Positions 26,123 through 34,981 of a stretch of DNA of 39,263 nucleotides are shown one piece after another (the first letter of the stretch is position 1; the number at the start of each line of letters is the position of its first letter). The notes below the pieces were generated by a model that saw only the letters and a program-made list of their open reading frames with translations, did no database searches and was not told the origin of the DNA. Location of the stretch: assembly GCA_903882875.1 (NCBI GenBank), contig CAIRYQ010000114.1:1-39263 (forward strand), written 5' to 3'. Source of the DNA: an uncultured Spartobacteria bacterium. GTDB taxonomy: Bacteria > Verrucomicrobiota > Verrucomicrobiia > Chthoniobacterales > Chthoniobacteraceae. The translations under genes were made by a program, and so were the position numbers.

Positions 26123-26533
26123 ATGAATCTGCCGCATCCCACCGCCCCGCATTCCGCACGCCGCACGCCTCGTCTCGCCAACCTGAGCCTCTTTCTCGGA
26201 ATCCTCCCAATCGCGATCTGCATCACCGAATCGCGCATCGCAAGGGTGAGCGGTACGGAGCTGCCGGTCGCGCAGTCGCTCGCCATCGTCTTCTGGCTGA
26301 TGCTTGCGGTGTCGGTCGTCTCCGGGATCATCGCGCTATGTACCGGGCGCGCGCGAATGGGCGTCGTGCTGCGCGGGTTCGCCGCGCTCGCCATCGCGGG
26401 ACTCAGTCTCGCAAACGTGCTGCCGAATCTCCTCCGTGTGCGCAAAGTCACGCTCGCGCAGAACGACGGGAGGCCGGTGGATGCGAATGCGTCAGCCCTT
26501 GCCACGGACTCCGCGCGGATCGCATCGCACTGA
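26123..26533 (+). CDS. Small membrane protein, function unknown
   Basis: It encodes 136 residues from ATG 26123, preceded by CAGAGGCG, a fair ribosome-binding site. Three hydrophobic segments are visible: ANLSLFLGILPIAICI, SLAIVFWLMLAVSVVSGIIA and GVVLRGFAALAIAGLSLANV. A short polar tail follows. The layout (basic N-terminus, three helices) resembles DUF4190-like proteins, but the match is loose. The gene is convergent with the methyltransferase to its right. Confidence 0.65.
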   Translation: MNLPHPTAPHSARRTPRLANLSLFLGILPIAICITESRIARVSGTELPVAQSLAIVFWLMLAVSVVSGIIALCTGRARMGVVLRGFAALAIAGLSLANVLPNLLRVRKVTLAQNDGRPVDANASALATDSARIASH

Positions 26534-26554
26534 TGCCGCGCAAGCCGCGCGGGA

Positions 26555-27259
26555 TCACTTCCCGGAATGCGGCGGCAGAAACACGCGGCGGCGTTCGATG
26601 CGTGCGCCGTGGGCGATGAAGAATGCGCGCAGCTCGTCCGTCATGTGGCGTCCGTCGGGGAGCACGTTGAGATCGAACTGCATCCGGCCCGTCGGCGTGA
26701 GGCGCGATTCGGCGTCCTTCATGAAATATTCCCATTCCTCCACACCCCAGTGCGAGCCGTCGGCGCGGCGGTTGAAACACGTCATGTGGGCAGTGATGAG
26801 ATCGAACGGTGCGCCGAGATCCGGCAGCGGCTGGAATGCGTAGATCGCGTGGTTCACGCGCGGGATTTTCAGCAGCGCAATGGTGCCGTCGAAGACCGGC
26901 TCGCCCGCGACATCGAGGCCGAGCACGTCGTGCCCGAGGCATTTCGCGATGTGGAGCACGTAGCCCGTGCCGCAGCCGAGATCGAGGATGCGCATGCGCG
27001 GCGGCGCCTTGCGCACACGCAGGTCGCGGATGCGCTTGGTGCTCGTCTGCATCCATTCCTCGACGTTCAAATATTTTGCGGGCAGCACGCGCTCGCCGGG
27101 CGTGTAAAGTTTCGCGCGCAGCTCCTCCAGGCCCTCGCGATCGATCGGTTCCATGAACTGTCGCCAGTCGAGCGGATACGCCATGCGCCGCAATCCCGCC
27201 ATGAGGCTGTGCCATCCGTCCGGGCCGAAAATTTTGCTGAGCTTTTGCGTGAACGTCAT
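26555..27259 (-). CDS. SAM-dependent methyltransferase
   Basis: It encodes 234 residues from ATG 27259 (MTFTQKLSKIFGPDGWHSLM), chosen over far-upstream in-frame Met codons that lie in the divergent gene's leader. RILDLGCGTGYVLHIAKCLG (about residues 88-107) is motif I with the class I SAM loop, VLGLDVAGEPVF gives motif II's acid, and PFDLITAHMTCF motif IV. The substrate is unknown. It is divergent from the PHP-domain gene. Confidence 0.85.
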   Translation of the reverse strand: MTFTQKLSKIFGPDGWHSLMAGLRRMAYPLDWRQFMEPIDREGLEELRAKLYTPGERVLPAKYLNVEEWMQTSTKRIRDLRVRKAPPRMRILDLGCGTGYVLHIAKCLGHDVLGLDVAGEPVFDGTIALLKIPRVNHAIYAFQPLPDLGAPFDLITAHMTCFNRRADGSHWGVEEWEYFMKDAESRLTPTGRMQFDLNVLPDGRHMTDELRAFFIAHGARIERRRVFLPPHSGK

Positions 27260-27422
27260 CCGTGGCGGAGCGTTGAAGTCGCGCGGAAAGCGGTCAAGCG
27301 CATTCCTGAAATCGCATGGCCAGTCGGAGAAACTTGACGGGGAATTTTGCGAGACGACAAATCCTCTTTCGCGCGGGGAGCGTGCGGGTTCACAGTGCGA
27401 ACTACCTTTCCAATCCTCCATC

Positions 27423-28700
27423 ATGCGCCTTCTCCCCAGCCTCCTGCTCGCACTCACGCTGCCTTTTTCTGCCGCCGCCGAAACGCCCGCGCGCTGGTGG
27501 AAGGGAAACCTGCACACGCATTCGCTGTGGAGCGATGGGGACGACTACCCGGAGATGATCGCCGACTGGTACAAGGCGCATGGCTATCATTTTCTCGCGC
27601 TGTCGGACCACAACGTCATCGCCGACTACGAGCGCTGGGTGAACGTCGCGAAGACCAAGGGCAAGGAGGCTGCGTTCGACAAATATCTCGCGCATTTCGG
27701 CAAGGAGTGGGTGGAGACGCGACCGGTCGAAATTGGGAAAGAGGTGCGGCTGAAGATGCTCGCGGAATTTGCGCCGAAGTTCGACGAGCCGGGCCGTTTC
27801 CTCATGGTGAAGAGCGAGGAGATCACGGATCGTTTTCTGAGCGCGCCGATTCACATCAATGCGACGAATGTGCAGACGGTCATCAAGCCGCAGGGCGGGC
27901 AGAGCGTCGTGGACGTGATGCAGCGGAATCTCGCCGAGGTGCTCGCGCAGCGCACGCGGACGGGCGTGCCGATGTTTGCGCACATCAACCACCCGAACTT
28001 CGGCTGGGCGCTCACCGCTGAGGAACTGAACGAGGTGGAGCAGGAGCAGTTCTTCGAGGTGTACAACGGCCACCCGACCGTCCACAACGAGGGAGATACA
28101 GTCGGCACGAGCGGCGCGATCCGCGCAAGCACCGAGCGCATCTGGGACATCGTGCTCACGAAGCGTGCCGCGGCCGGCAAGCGCGTGCTCTACGGCATGG
28201 CCACGGATGATTCGCACAGCTACCACGCTTCGCCGACCCCCGAGAAACAGAGTCGATCCGGCCGCGGCTGGGTGATGGTGCGCTCGGAAAAGCTGGACGC
28301 GGCGAGCCTCATCGCCGCGATGGAGGCGGGCGACTTCTACGCATCGTCCGGCGTGACTTTGCGCGATGTCCAGCACGACGCGCGCGGCATTTCGATCGCG
28401 ATCGAGCCGCAGCCCGGCGTGACTTTCCGCACCGAATTCATCGGCACGCGCAAAGGCTGGGACACCGCGAGCGAGCCCGTGATCGGCACGAAAGGCGAGA
28501 CGCTCCGCACCACGCGCCGATACAGCGCGGACGTGGGTCGTATGCTCGCGACCGTCGAGGGCACCGATGCGCGGTACGAGTTCAAGGGCGACGAACTTTA
28601 CGTCCGTGCGCGCATCACGTCATCGAAGCACAAGGAAGGCGTCCTCTCGCCGGACGAGATGGAGCGCGCGTGGACGCAGCCGGTGGTGCCTGGAAAGTAG
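27423..28700 (+). CDS. Secreted PHP-domain metal-dependent phosphoesterase
   Basis: It encodes 425 residues from ATG 27423 (signal peptide [19 protein letters not shown], mature from ETP). The PHP metal sites are clear: [43 protein letters not shown] and TDDSHSYH. It probably cleaves a phosphate ester in the periplasm, but DNA-polymerase-like or histidinol-phosphatase roles are excluded by the signal peptide and context. The C-terminal third (about 325-425) is a beta-rich domain of unknown role. Confidence 0.88.
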   Translation: MRLLPSLLLALTLPFSAAAETPARWWKGNLHTHSLWSDGDDYPEMIADWYKAHGYHFLALSDHNVIADYERWVNVAKTKGKEAAFDKYLAHFGKEWVETRPVEIGKEVRLKMLAEFAPKFDEPGRFLMVKSEEITDRFLSAPIHINATNVQTVIKPQGGQSVVDVMQRNLAEVLAQRTRTGVPMFAHINHPNFGWALTAEELNEVEQEQFFEVYNGHPTVHNEGDTVGTSGAIRASTERIWDIVLTKRAAAGKRVLYGMATDDSHSYHASPTPEKQSRSGRGWVMVRSEKLDAASLIAAMEAGDFYASSGVTLRDVQHDARGISIAIEPQPGVTFRTEFIGTRKGWDTASEPVIGTKGETLRTTRRYSADVGRMLATVEGTDARYEFKGDELYVRARITSSKHKEGVLSPDEMERAWTQPVVPGK

Positions 28701-28800
28701 GGTGTCGCATGGATTGGACGGCGATTCCGCTGGCGCGCATCCGATCGAATGCCGAAGTGCCGTTTGCCGTGTGCCGCGGAATCGGCCAGAGTGCGCGCCG

Positions 28801-30645
28801 ATGCCGGACATCGTCCTCGCCACACTCAACGCAAAATACATCCACGCCTCATTCGGGCTGCGCTACCTCATGGCGAATCTCGGCGGGCTGCGCGGGCGCG
28901 CGTGCATGGCGGAATTCCACATCAACCAGACGCCGCTCGAAATCACCGAGGCGATCCTCTTGCACGAGCCGCGCATCGTCGGCTTTGGCGTTTACATTTG
29001 GAATGTCGAGCAGACGACGGAAGTGGTCGCACTGCTGAAGCGCATCCGCCCGGAACTGATCATCATCCTCGGCGGGCCGGAGGTTTCCTACGAGACGGAC
29101 GGGCAGGAAATTGTCGCGCTGGCGGACCATGTGATCACTGGCGAGGCGGACGTGAAGTTCGCGGAAGTGTGCGCGCTGCTGCTCGATACCGGAAACCGGA
29201 AACCGGATACCGGAAAGGAAGAAGCCGCCCATCTTTCCGAAATCCGCGAGCCGCATTCCGATTCACGCGGGAAAGACGAAGCAGCACCACTATCCGGTAT
29301 CCGGTATCCGAAATCCGGTATCCCAAAAATCCTCCCCGCCGAACTCCCCGCACTCACCCAACTTGCCTCGCCTTACGACTTCTACACCGACGAAGACCTC
29401 GCCCACCGCGTCGTGTATGTGGAGGCGTCGCGCGGGTGTCCGTTCACGTGTGAATTCTGCCTCTCGTCGCTCGATGTTCCCGTGCGCGCGTTTCCGCTTG
29501 ATGCGTTCCTTTCTGCCATGCAGCGGCTCCTCGAACGCGGCGCGACGCAGTTCAAATTCGTGGACCGCACCTTCAATCTCCATCTCCCCACGAGCATGGG
29601 CATCCTCCAGTTCTTCCTCGACCGCTGGCGCGACGGGCTCTTCCTGCACTTCGAGATGATTCCCGACCGGCTGCCGGAACAGCTCCGCGCGCTCATCAAG
29701 AAATTCCCGCCCGGCGCGGTGCAGTTCGAGGTCGGCATCCAGACGTTCGACGACGCCACGTCGAAGAACATCAGCCGTCGCCAGAACCTCGAACGCCTCG
29801 CCGACAACCTCCGCTTCCTCCGCGAGGAGACCGGCGTGCATGTGCATGCAGACCTCATCGTCGGCCTGCCCGGCGAGGGAATGGAATGCTTTGGCCGCGG
29901 CTTTGATCGGCTCGTCGCGCTCGGCCCGCAGGAGATCCAGGTCGGCATCCTGAAGCGCCTGCGCGGCACGCCCATCATCCGGCACGACGCGGAATTCGCC
30001 ATGCGCTACGCGCCGCATCCGCCCTACGAAATCCTCGCCACGCGCGACATCACTTTCCCCGACATGCAGCGAATGCGCCGCTTCGCCCGCTACTGGGACA
30101 TCGTGGCGAACAGCGGCCAGTTCACTACGACGCTGCCGATGCTGTGGGATACCGGATACCGGAAAGCGGATACCGGAAAGGACGGGGGCGAAACCGGATT
30201 TGGGATACCGGATACCGGAAAGAAAGAAGCCGCCCACCTTTCCGGCATCCACGAGCCTCTTTCCAATTCGCACACGGCGGACGAAGTGTTCCCTCTATCC
30301 GGTATCCGGTATCCGCTTTCCGGTATCGCTTCCCCCTTCGCCTCCTTCCTCCGCTTCAGCGACTGGCTCCACGCCACGCTGCGCCGCACGCACCAGATCG
30401 CCCTCCAGTCCGTCGCGCAGGGCCTCTTCGATTTTCTCACGGGGGAAAATGGCGCGGATCGCGCGACCGTCGCCGCCGCGTTGCAAGCCGACTGGAACCG
30501 CACCCCCGGCCGCGAAGCCCTGCAACTTCGCGGAATGCCCGCCGCCCCCGCGCACCTGAAGCCCGCCGCCATCCGCACCGCCCGCAGGCAGGCGCGGCAT
30601 ACGCAGTTGCCGGTGAGGGGAGAGGACAAGACTGTCACCCTCTGA
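28801..30645 (+). CDS. B12-binding-domain radical SAM protein (DUF4080-type) with two in-frame palindromic inserts
   Basis: It encodes 614 residues from ATG 28801 ([20 protein letters not shown]). Residues 1-125 are a B12-binding domain ([26 protein letters not shown]). The radical SAM cluster ligands are [10 protein letters not shown] (C213, C217, C220), with FVDRTFNL and [13 protein letters not shown] behind. A C-terminal DUF4080-like part has [20 protein letters not shown]. Residues about 129-174 and 450-509 are encoded by palindromic repeats and have matching sequences, each with DTG, EAAHLS and PLSGIRYP. They sit between the first two domains and inside the C-terminal part. The substrate is unknown. 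The gene is convergent with the kinase. Confidence 0.87.
   Translation: MPDIVLATLNAKYIHASFGLRYLMANLGGLRGRACMAEFHINQTPLEITEAILLHEPRIVGFGVYIWNVEQTTEVVALLKRIRPELIIILGGPEVSYETDGQEIVALADHVITGEADVKFAEVCALLLDTGNRKPDTGKEEAAHLSEIREPHSDSRGKDEAAPLSGIRYPKSGIPKILPAELPALTQLASPYDFYTDEDLAHRVVYVEASRGCPFTCEFCLSSLDVPVRAFPLDAFLSAMQRLLERGATQFKFVDRTFNLHLPTSMGILQFFLDRWRDGLFLHFEMIPDRLPEQLRALIKKFPPGAVQFEVGIQTFDDATSKNISRRQNLERLADNLRFLREETGVHVHADLIVGLPGEGMECFGRGFDRLVALGPQEIQVGILKRLRGTPIIRHDAEFAMRYAPHPPYEILATRDITFPDMQRMRRFARYWDIVANSGQFTTTLPMLWDTGYRKADTGKDGGETGFGIPDTGKKEAAHLSGIHEPLSNSHTADEVFPLSGIRYPLSGIASPFASFLRFSDWLHATLRRTHQIALQSVAQGLFDFLTGENGADRATVAAALQADWNRTPGREALQLRGMPAAPAHLKPAAIRTARRQARHTQLPVRGEDKTVTL
29185..29323. 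repeat. Coding palindromic insert 1 in the radical SAM gene
   Basis: The left arm GATACCGGAAACCGG... (29185-29213) and the right arm ...CCGGTATCCGGTATC... (29294-29322) are imperfect 29-bp inverted repeats made of the word GATACCGGAAA/CCGGTATC. The ~80-base loop encodes [20 protein letters not shown]. It keeps the frame open and inserts about 46 residues between the B12-binding and radical SAM domains. A similar insert lies at 30148-30327. Confidence 0.88.
30148..30327. repeat. Coding palindromic insert 2 in the radical SAM gene
   Basis: It is built of the same words as insert 1. GATACCGGATACCGGAAAG occurs at 30148 and again at 30204; the right arm CCGGTATCCGGTATCCG... ends near 30327. The loop encodes [20 protein letters not shown], very like insert 1, so the two are homologous copies. 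The insert is about 60 residues long, with a partial duplication of the left arm, and also keeps the frame open. Confidence 0.88.
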
Positions 30646-30700
30646 AACCAGTTCTAAGCATTACCTAGACTCGATTCGGCAACGCTGACGTCGTGAACCC

Positions 30701-32008
30701 TTACGGGATCAATCGTGCTATCTCCTTCAAGAAAATTTCTTCGACCGCTTTCTCGAAAGTTGATCCATAATCTGGCGAACGAAGAGTCGTTCTATGAAGT
30801 GTCTGAGTCAACAGCCTCACGGTTGCTGTTAGAAGAATCTCCTCGCCCACTGCTTTTGCGTTAAATGTAATCCATTCGGGTTTTTCATCTGGATGTCCTG
30901 CCTTACGGAACGCATATTGTGTTTGTATAAATCCTTCCGCAGAGCTGTTGATCATTCCTGTCTGTGAGAGGAAGAACTGACTTTTCAAACGATCGTGAAG
31001 TTTGCTCGCTATATTCCGCACGGCTTCGATGCACTTACCCAACATGTTATTTAGATCAGTCAGCGCTGAGACGTGTGGTTGGTTCATATAGGAATTTATA
31101 CGAGCCCACAGCGCATTGTCTATAGTCTCCCTTATGAGCGATGGTTTCAATAGCAAATTCAACGCGTTTTGCAGTTCAGTCGCCGAATGCCAACGTTGTG
31201 GTAGTTCGAGCTGAAAGCTGCGATCAAACACACCAAGCAAGGCATTCAAATGTTCATGAGGGACATTTCGTACAAGATTCTCTCTTACATCATTACGCTG
31301 GTGCGGCATCTGGCGATTCTCGTTTAGCAAGAACACGGGCCTTTTTGCGGTGAGTACGAAAATGAGGATTCCTGCACAGAGTGTCACATCCGATATCGGA
31401 TTCCGCTTATTTGGGCTGGATGGTGAAAACTCAGGCAATCGAAGGAAACGATTGCCAAGTTCTTCTGCTGATTGCGTTGTGTTTTCATCTGCAATCTCTC
31501 GGTTGAATGAAAGACCGAAGTCAACAAGGACCGGTTCCACCTTCGGACCACATCGAATCATGACATTATCTGGCTTAATGTCTCGATGGACCGTTTCGTT
31601 TTGGTGGCAATGCTCAATAATCTCTAAAAGCCTAATGACTATGTTCAGGCTTGCCTCGAATGGTTGTGCCCCTTGGTTCTCAACCAACTTCTGGAGTGAC
31701 ATCCCTTCAACGAAATCGGTCACGAGGTAGAGCTTGAAATCGAGATCCTCAAATTCCTCTGCATTCGTATCAATGAGACGGAGTATCCCGGGGTGATTCA
31801 ACGTGCGATACGCAGAGATCTCGCGATAAAACCGATTGCGGCGGATAGGATCGTTTTGGTTGCGGAGAATTTTGAGGAAGCAGACTTGCGATCCGCCGCC
31901 CTGCTTTGAGCGCACAAATTTCACGTCAGATTGACCCCCTCCTTCTCCATCAGAAATCTGCATCCACCGCTCTTTCCATGTTTTTTGCGGTTCAATGTGT
32001 GTGTTCAT
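30701..32008 (-). CDS. Serine/threonine protein kinase, stand-alone
   Basis: It encodes 435 residues from ATG 32008 (MNTHIEPQKTWKERWMQISD). The kinase domain spans about residues 35-290: FLKILRN (ATP lysine), the HRDIKPDNVMI catalytic loop and VDFGLSFNRE (metal Asp). The C-terminal 140 residues (IRETIDNALWARINSYMNQP ... GEEILLTATVRLLTQTLHRT) match no family I know. No transmembrane, FHA or PASTA segments follow, so it is cytoplasmic. Its DNA is noticeably more AT-rich than its neighbours, which suggests horizontal transfer. It could act in stress, phage defence or regulation; context does not decide. Confidence 0.85.
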   Translation of the reverse strand: MNTHIEPQKTWKERWMQISDGEGGGQSDVKFVRSKQGGGSQVCFLKILRNQNDPIRRNRFYREISAYRTLNHPGILRLIDTNAEEFEDLDFKLYLVTDFVEGMSLQKLVENQGAQPFEASLNIVIRLLEIIEHCHQNETVHRDIKPDNVMIRCGPKVEPVLVDFGLSFNREIADENTTQSAEELGNRFLRLPEFSPSSPNKRNPISDVTLCAGILIFVLTAKRPVFLLNENRQMPHQRNDVRENLVRNVPHEHLNALLGVFDRSFQLELPQRWHSATELQNALNLLLKPSLIRETIDNALWARINSYMNQPHVSALTDLNNMLGKCIEAVRNIASKLHDRLKSQFFLSQTGMINSSAEGFIQTQYAFRKAGHPDEKPEWITFNAKAVGEEILLTATVRLLTQTLHRTTLRSPDYGSTFEKAVEEIFLKEIARLIP

Positions 32009-32332
32009 TGTATTCGAGAATCCTGTGCTGACACCAAATCTAGAAAGCTGGCAGCGACAGGCAAGGCTGCACACACGACGACGCAGACACCAGTCACAAT
32101 GAGCCAGCCGCGGATCGCGCGACGGCGAAGGGTCACGTCGTTCCGACCAACCCGATTTCCCCCGTCGCGCTTTGCCAACAAACCGGATAAGCATGATGCG
32201 TCGTCCCCGTCCCGGCATGAGGAAACTCCTGCTCCGGCTTTATCTCATTCTCTACCGAGACAACAGACAGAGACAGAACCGCAGCGTGGAAATCCTTGGG
32301 CGTCGCCCTGCTTTCCTTGGGTGCCAGCCCGC
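32009..32332. other. Intergenic region without a supportable gene
   Basis: These 324 bases separate the kinase start from the SGNH hydrolase stop. No domain-bearing frame is visible on either strand. It contains AACCGGATAAGCA (about 32179-32191), also seen near 1550. The promoter of the kinase must lie at its left end. Confidence 0.5.
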
Positions 32333-33229
32333 TTACTTCGCGTTCGGCGCGGACTGGCTCTTTGCCTTTTCCGCATCGGCCTTCGCCTTTGCGGCGGCGG
32401 CCCGTGCCTCGGCGGCTTTCTTTGCGGTTTCCGCGGCGGCGGCTTCGAGCGGAGCCCATGAAGCCTTTGCTTTTTCGAGTTCCGAATCATTCAGCCCGAA
32501 CGCCTGGAGGACACCGATCGCCATGAGCTTGTTGCCCTCGCCGTTCATGTGGACGCCGTCGCTGGTGAGCACCTTGGTGCCGGGCTTGTTCTCCTTCTTG
32601 ATGCGATCCGCAAAGAGCGAAAACAGGTCGGCGATGGGGATGTGCTTTTCCTTGGCGAGCGAGCGGAGGAAATCATTGTAAGGCGCGAGGCGTCCGTTCT
32701 CGGGGCTCTCCAGATTTTCCTGGATCACCGTCGCGGTGAGGATCACCGGCTTTGCGCCCGCCGCCGCCGCCTGCTCGACGATCGCCGTGATGTTCTTCTT
32801 ATAAGTCCCGCGCGTGGCGACCTTCTCATCGTATTCACCGGGCTTGGCCGCCGCTGCGTCGTCGAGCGGCACGCCGCGCTTGCCGTGCCACACGTCATTC
32901 ACGCCGCAGCTCAGGGTCATCCACTGCGGCTTCTTGCTCAGCACGTCCTTCTCCAAGCGCGCGAGCATCTGGTCCGACTTATGGCCGCTGATGCCCGCGG
33001 GCACCGCCTCCGCCTTCACGCCATTCGCCTCGAGCCCCGCGATCACGAGATGCACGTAGCCGGCCGGATTGCCCCAGCCGCCCGCAGTGATGGAGTCGCC
33101 GAGGAACGCAATCTTGTCGCCGCTCTTCACCGCGATCTCGGCGGACGCCTGCGACATGATGCCGAACGCAGTGAGCGCGGCGGCGGTGAAAATGGAGCGG
33201 AGGAATTTGGAGGCAGGGGTGTGTTGCAT
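32333..33229 (-). CDS. Secreted SGNH/GDSL hydrolase
   Basis: It encodes 298 residues from ATG 33229; the N-terminus MQHTPASKFLRSIFTAAALT has a signal peptide cleaved near ASAEIA. IAFLGDSITAGGWG is block I with the nucleophile Ser, AGISGHKSDQM block II, SCGVNDVWHG block III (Asn), and SDGVHMNGEGNK block V (catalytic Asp and His). It likely removes acyl groups from sugars outside the cytoplasm. The C-terminal 45 residues are an alanine/lysine-rich helix (EAAAAETAKKAAEARAAAAK), which is unusual for the family and may be a spacer or surface anchor. Confidence 0.93.
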   Translation of the reverse strand: MQHTPASKFLRSIFTAAALTAFGIMSQASAEIAVKSGDKIAFLGDSITAGGWGNPAGYVHLVIAGLEANGVKAEAVPAGISGHKSDQMLARLEKDVLSKKPQWMTLSCGVNDVWHGKRGVPLDDAAAAKPGEYDEKVATRGTYKKNITAIVEQAAAAGAKPVILTATVIQENLESPENGRLAPYNDFLRSLAKEKHIPIADLFSLFADRIKKENKPGTKVLTSDGVHMNGEGNKLMAIGVLQAFGLNDSELEKAKASWAPLEAAAAETAKKAAEARAAAAKAKADAEKAKSQSAPNAK

Positions 33230-33730
33230 CCGCGCCTTATCGCCGGGGCGGGCGTCGCGGGACAAGCGAAATTTTCTCGCCCTGCGCCAGGCCGTGCGCC
33301 TCACCGGGAATCCCGATCGCCAGCCGCACGGGAACTTCGAGATGCCAAGGGACGAAACGGGATCGTGGCTTGCGGAGTCGTCTGGATTCACGCTCCAGGC
33401 AAACGATTCCGCGATGGCTCATTTTGAAAATTCCCGGTCGAATCCGGCGGAGTCCCGGAGCATCTCCGGCTTGGCCGCGCGCGTGCGGGCGCAAAAACAG
33501 GAGCGCGGGCGCGCGTACGCGCGCGCACCCGAGCGTACGCGCGCGAGGCACCGCGGCCTTCCCGCTCAAAATGGGATCGGCTTTGAAATGAGCCACAGCG
33601 GGATTTCCAAACACCAATGGTGCCCCATGCGAAAACCCGGTTCTACCGGATGGGAAGGAGGCTCGCCATCGGAACGCACGGATGGTTTGCCACGGGGCGC
33701 TACGGCATCGTCGCCCGCAAAAAAGTCGGA
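33230..33730. other. Intergenic region with a Z-DNA-prone tract
   Basis: No gene can be supported between the hydrolase start and the hairpin at 33731. From 33503 to 33545 the sequence is almost purely alternating purine-pyrimidine (GCGCGC/GTACGC). It includes the perfect 16-bp palindrome GCGCGCGTACGCGCGC (33509-33524) and a second CGTACGCGCGCG run (about 33534). Such tracts can adopt Z-DNA or cruciform structure. Confidence 0.5.
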
Positions 33731-33799
33731 TTTGGAAGCCATGAAGCCAAAAAGAGAGGACGAGTCCATTTCTCCCATCCTGGCTTCATGGCTTCCAAA
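33731..33799. repeat. Strong hairpin at the 3' end of the integron integrase remnant
   Basis: A 19-bp perfect inverted repeat, TTTGGAAGCCATGAAGCCA (33731-33749) and TGGCTTCATGGCTTCCAAA (33781-33799), has a 31-base loop. It ends one base before the integrase stop (33801-33803). It could be a terminator-like structure for the leftward integrase transcript or the end of a mobile element. No T-run follows on the minus side. Confidence 0.7.
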
Positions 33800-33800
33800 T

Positions 33801-34410
33801 TCACCCCGCTGCTGCATCCACACCGCGCATCGGCTGGCTTTTTTCATAGTCTCCCATCGCATCCAGCGGGCTCACGATGCCAAAGGCCGGCTTCAGATAC
33901 CGCATCGTCGTCTCGAGCTTTCCGTGCCCCAGCACCTCCTGCAAATCGCGCGGTGGAGCGCCCGAGGCATGGGCGTGCGTCGCATAGCTGTGCCGCAGCA
34001 CATGCGGCGTCACCCGCACGGCAATGCCTGCCTTTGCAGCCGCAGCACGCACCGCGCGCTGGATGCTTACCTCGTGCAGCCGCCAGCGGATGCGCTCTCC
34101 CGTGCGCGGATGCGTGGAAGGGGCCTGGGCTGGAAATAACCACGCCCACTGCTCCTGAAACGCCGCCTTGGGATACTTCGCCGCAAGCATCGTCGGCAGC
34201 GCAACGGGGACCTTCGCGACGGCGTCGCTTTTCAAAACGGCACGCGCCACACGGAGCTGTACCTCCAGCTCCCCGGCCACACATTGCGGCAACGGCACGA
34301 TACGATCCTTGTTCCCCTTTGCAGAACGGATCGTCAGCCGCGCCCCCGCGAGATCCACGTCCTTGATTCGCAATTCCAGCGGCTCGCTCACCCGCGTAAA
34401 AGGCTTCGCC
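33801..34410 (-). pseudogene. intI: Integron integrase, 5'-truncated (C-terminal half)
   Basis: The minus-strand frame begins at FTRVSEPLELRIKDVDLAGA, equivalent to the box I Arg region of tyrosine recombinases, and continues to LDAMGDYEKSQPMR. The catalytic Arg (RVSE), Lys-containing KGNKDR, H-x-x-R (PHVLRHSYATH), His in LGHGKLETTMRY and the nucleophile Tyr are all present. The stretch LAAKYPKAAFQEQWAWLFPA ... PSTHPRTGERIRWRLHEVSI is the extra domain found only in integron integrases (IntI). About 145 N-terminal residues are missing, so strand recognition is lost. A GIY-YIG gene lies exactly upstream, ending at 34411. The orientation away from the cassettes fits intI. Confidence 0.88.
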
Positions 34411-34686
34411 TCACGCGGTGCCACGCAAGGGATGTCTGAGAAAGTGGTGGTGCAACTGTTTCGCGAGGAACCGCCTCCCGCCACCGCTCTTCAGATAGCG
34501 CTCGCGCCCCAGCGCATCGGATTCCTCAAGATACGCCTCATAATAGATGAGTCGCCAAGGTCGCCGATAGGACGTTGAAAAAGATTTGCCCTCCTGATGC
34601 TCGGCCAATCGCCGCTTCAAATCCCCTGTGAATCCAATGTACAATCCCTCATCCACCTCAGACTGGAGCACATAGACATAAAACAT
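34411..34686 (-). CDS. GIY-YIG nuclease-family protein
   Basis: It encodes 91 residues starting MFYVYVLQSEVDEGLYIGFT. YVYVLQS then GLYIGFTGDLKRRLAEHQEG is the GIY-YIG core; RERYLKSGGGRRFLAKQL is the typical end of the YhbQ-like small family. The last residues (HFLRHPLRGTA) run into the intI-derived sequence, so the normal end may have been replaced. These proteins cut or nick DNA, but the physiological role is obscure. It has replaced the 5' half of the integron integrase; whether it caused the loss or filled a gap cannot be told. Confidence 0.88.
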   Translation of the reverse strand: MFYVYVLQSEVDEGLYIGFTGDLKRRLAEHQEGKSFSTSYRRPWRLIYYEAYLEESDALGRERYLKSGGGRRFLAKQLHHHFLRHPLRGTA

Positions 34687-34759
34687 GGCTGCAATTCTCC
34701 TGAAAAACCGCGTGAGGGCAAAGCCCTTTTACGCGGTCGGGGGCTTTCATTGCAAATTT

Positions 34760-34965
34760 GTCGTATAGCGGGGGTCCCAGCTACACGACAGGAAAAATGT
34801 TCGGCAATTTTTCGTCATGCTCGGAATGCTCTGGACACCACTTCTGCCTCCCGCTACACGACACGAATGCACATGGCCCTCCTTGCATTTTCACCCTTCA
34901 ACAGGGGCGGACTCCCTTTTCGATCCAACCTGGCTATACGACTGGCCAAAATCTCCAGTCGTATA
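34760..34965. promoter_or_regulatory. Iterated GTCGTATA palindromes upstream of the first cassette (attI/operator region)
   Basis: Five copies of a GTCGTRTAGC-like half-site lie here: 34760-34769 (+), 34780-34789 (-), 34853-34862 (-), 34933-34942 (-) and 34958-34965 (+). The first two form an inverted pair, as do the last two: TATACGACTGG (34935-34945) with CCAGTCGTATA (34955-34965). Integron attI sites carry integrase-binding direct and inverted repeats beside the recombination core, so these may be IntI-binding sites or an operator for a repressor. The region between 34687 and 34981 has no other gene. Confidence 0.6.
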
Positions 34966-34967
34966 AT
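34962..34967 (+). promoter_or_regulatory. Candidate -10 box of the cassette promoter
   Basis: A perfect TATAAT overlaps the right arm of the 34935-34965 palindrome and lies 15 bases before ATG 34982. The -35 region at the right distance (about 34939-34944, CGACTG) is poor. A start point near 34974 would make the HNH message almost leaderless. A protein binding the palindrome would block this promoter. Confidence 0.4.
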
Positions 34968-34972
34968 AGGTA

Positions 34973-34979
34973 GTTAGGC
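34973..34979 (+). other. attI-type recombination core GTTAGGC
   Basis: GTTAGGC fits the GTTRRRY consensus cut between G and TT by integron integrases. It is the first of four such cores on the plus strand (34973, 35725, 36445, 37948). It lies on the far side of the intI remnant from its coding end, exactly where attI should be, and the first cassette ATG follows 2 bases later. Confidence 0.65.
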
Positions 34980-34981
34980 CA

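Noticed and set aside
27153-27422. N-terminal extension of the PHP protein
   Set aside because: The upstream in-frame sequence is antisense to the methyltransferase leader, and the signal peptide begins at 27423.
29185-30327. Sequencing-error explanation for the radical SAM inserts
   Set aside because: Both inserts preserve the frame and have inverted arms with matching words and similar loop peptides, which errors would not produce.
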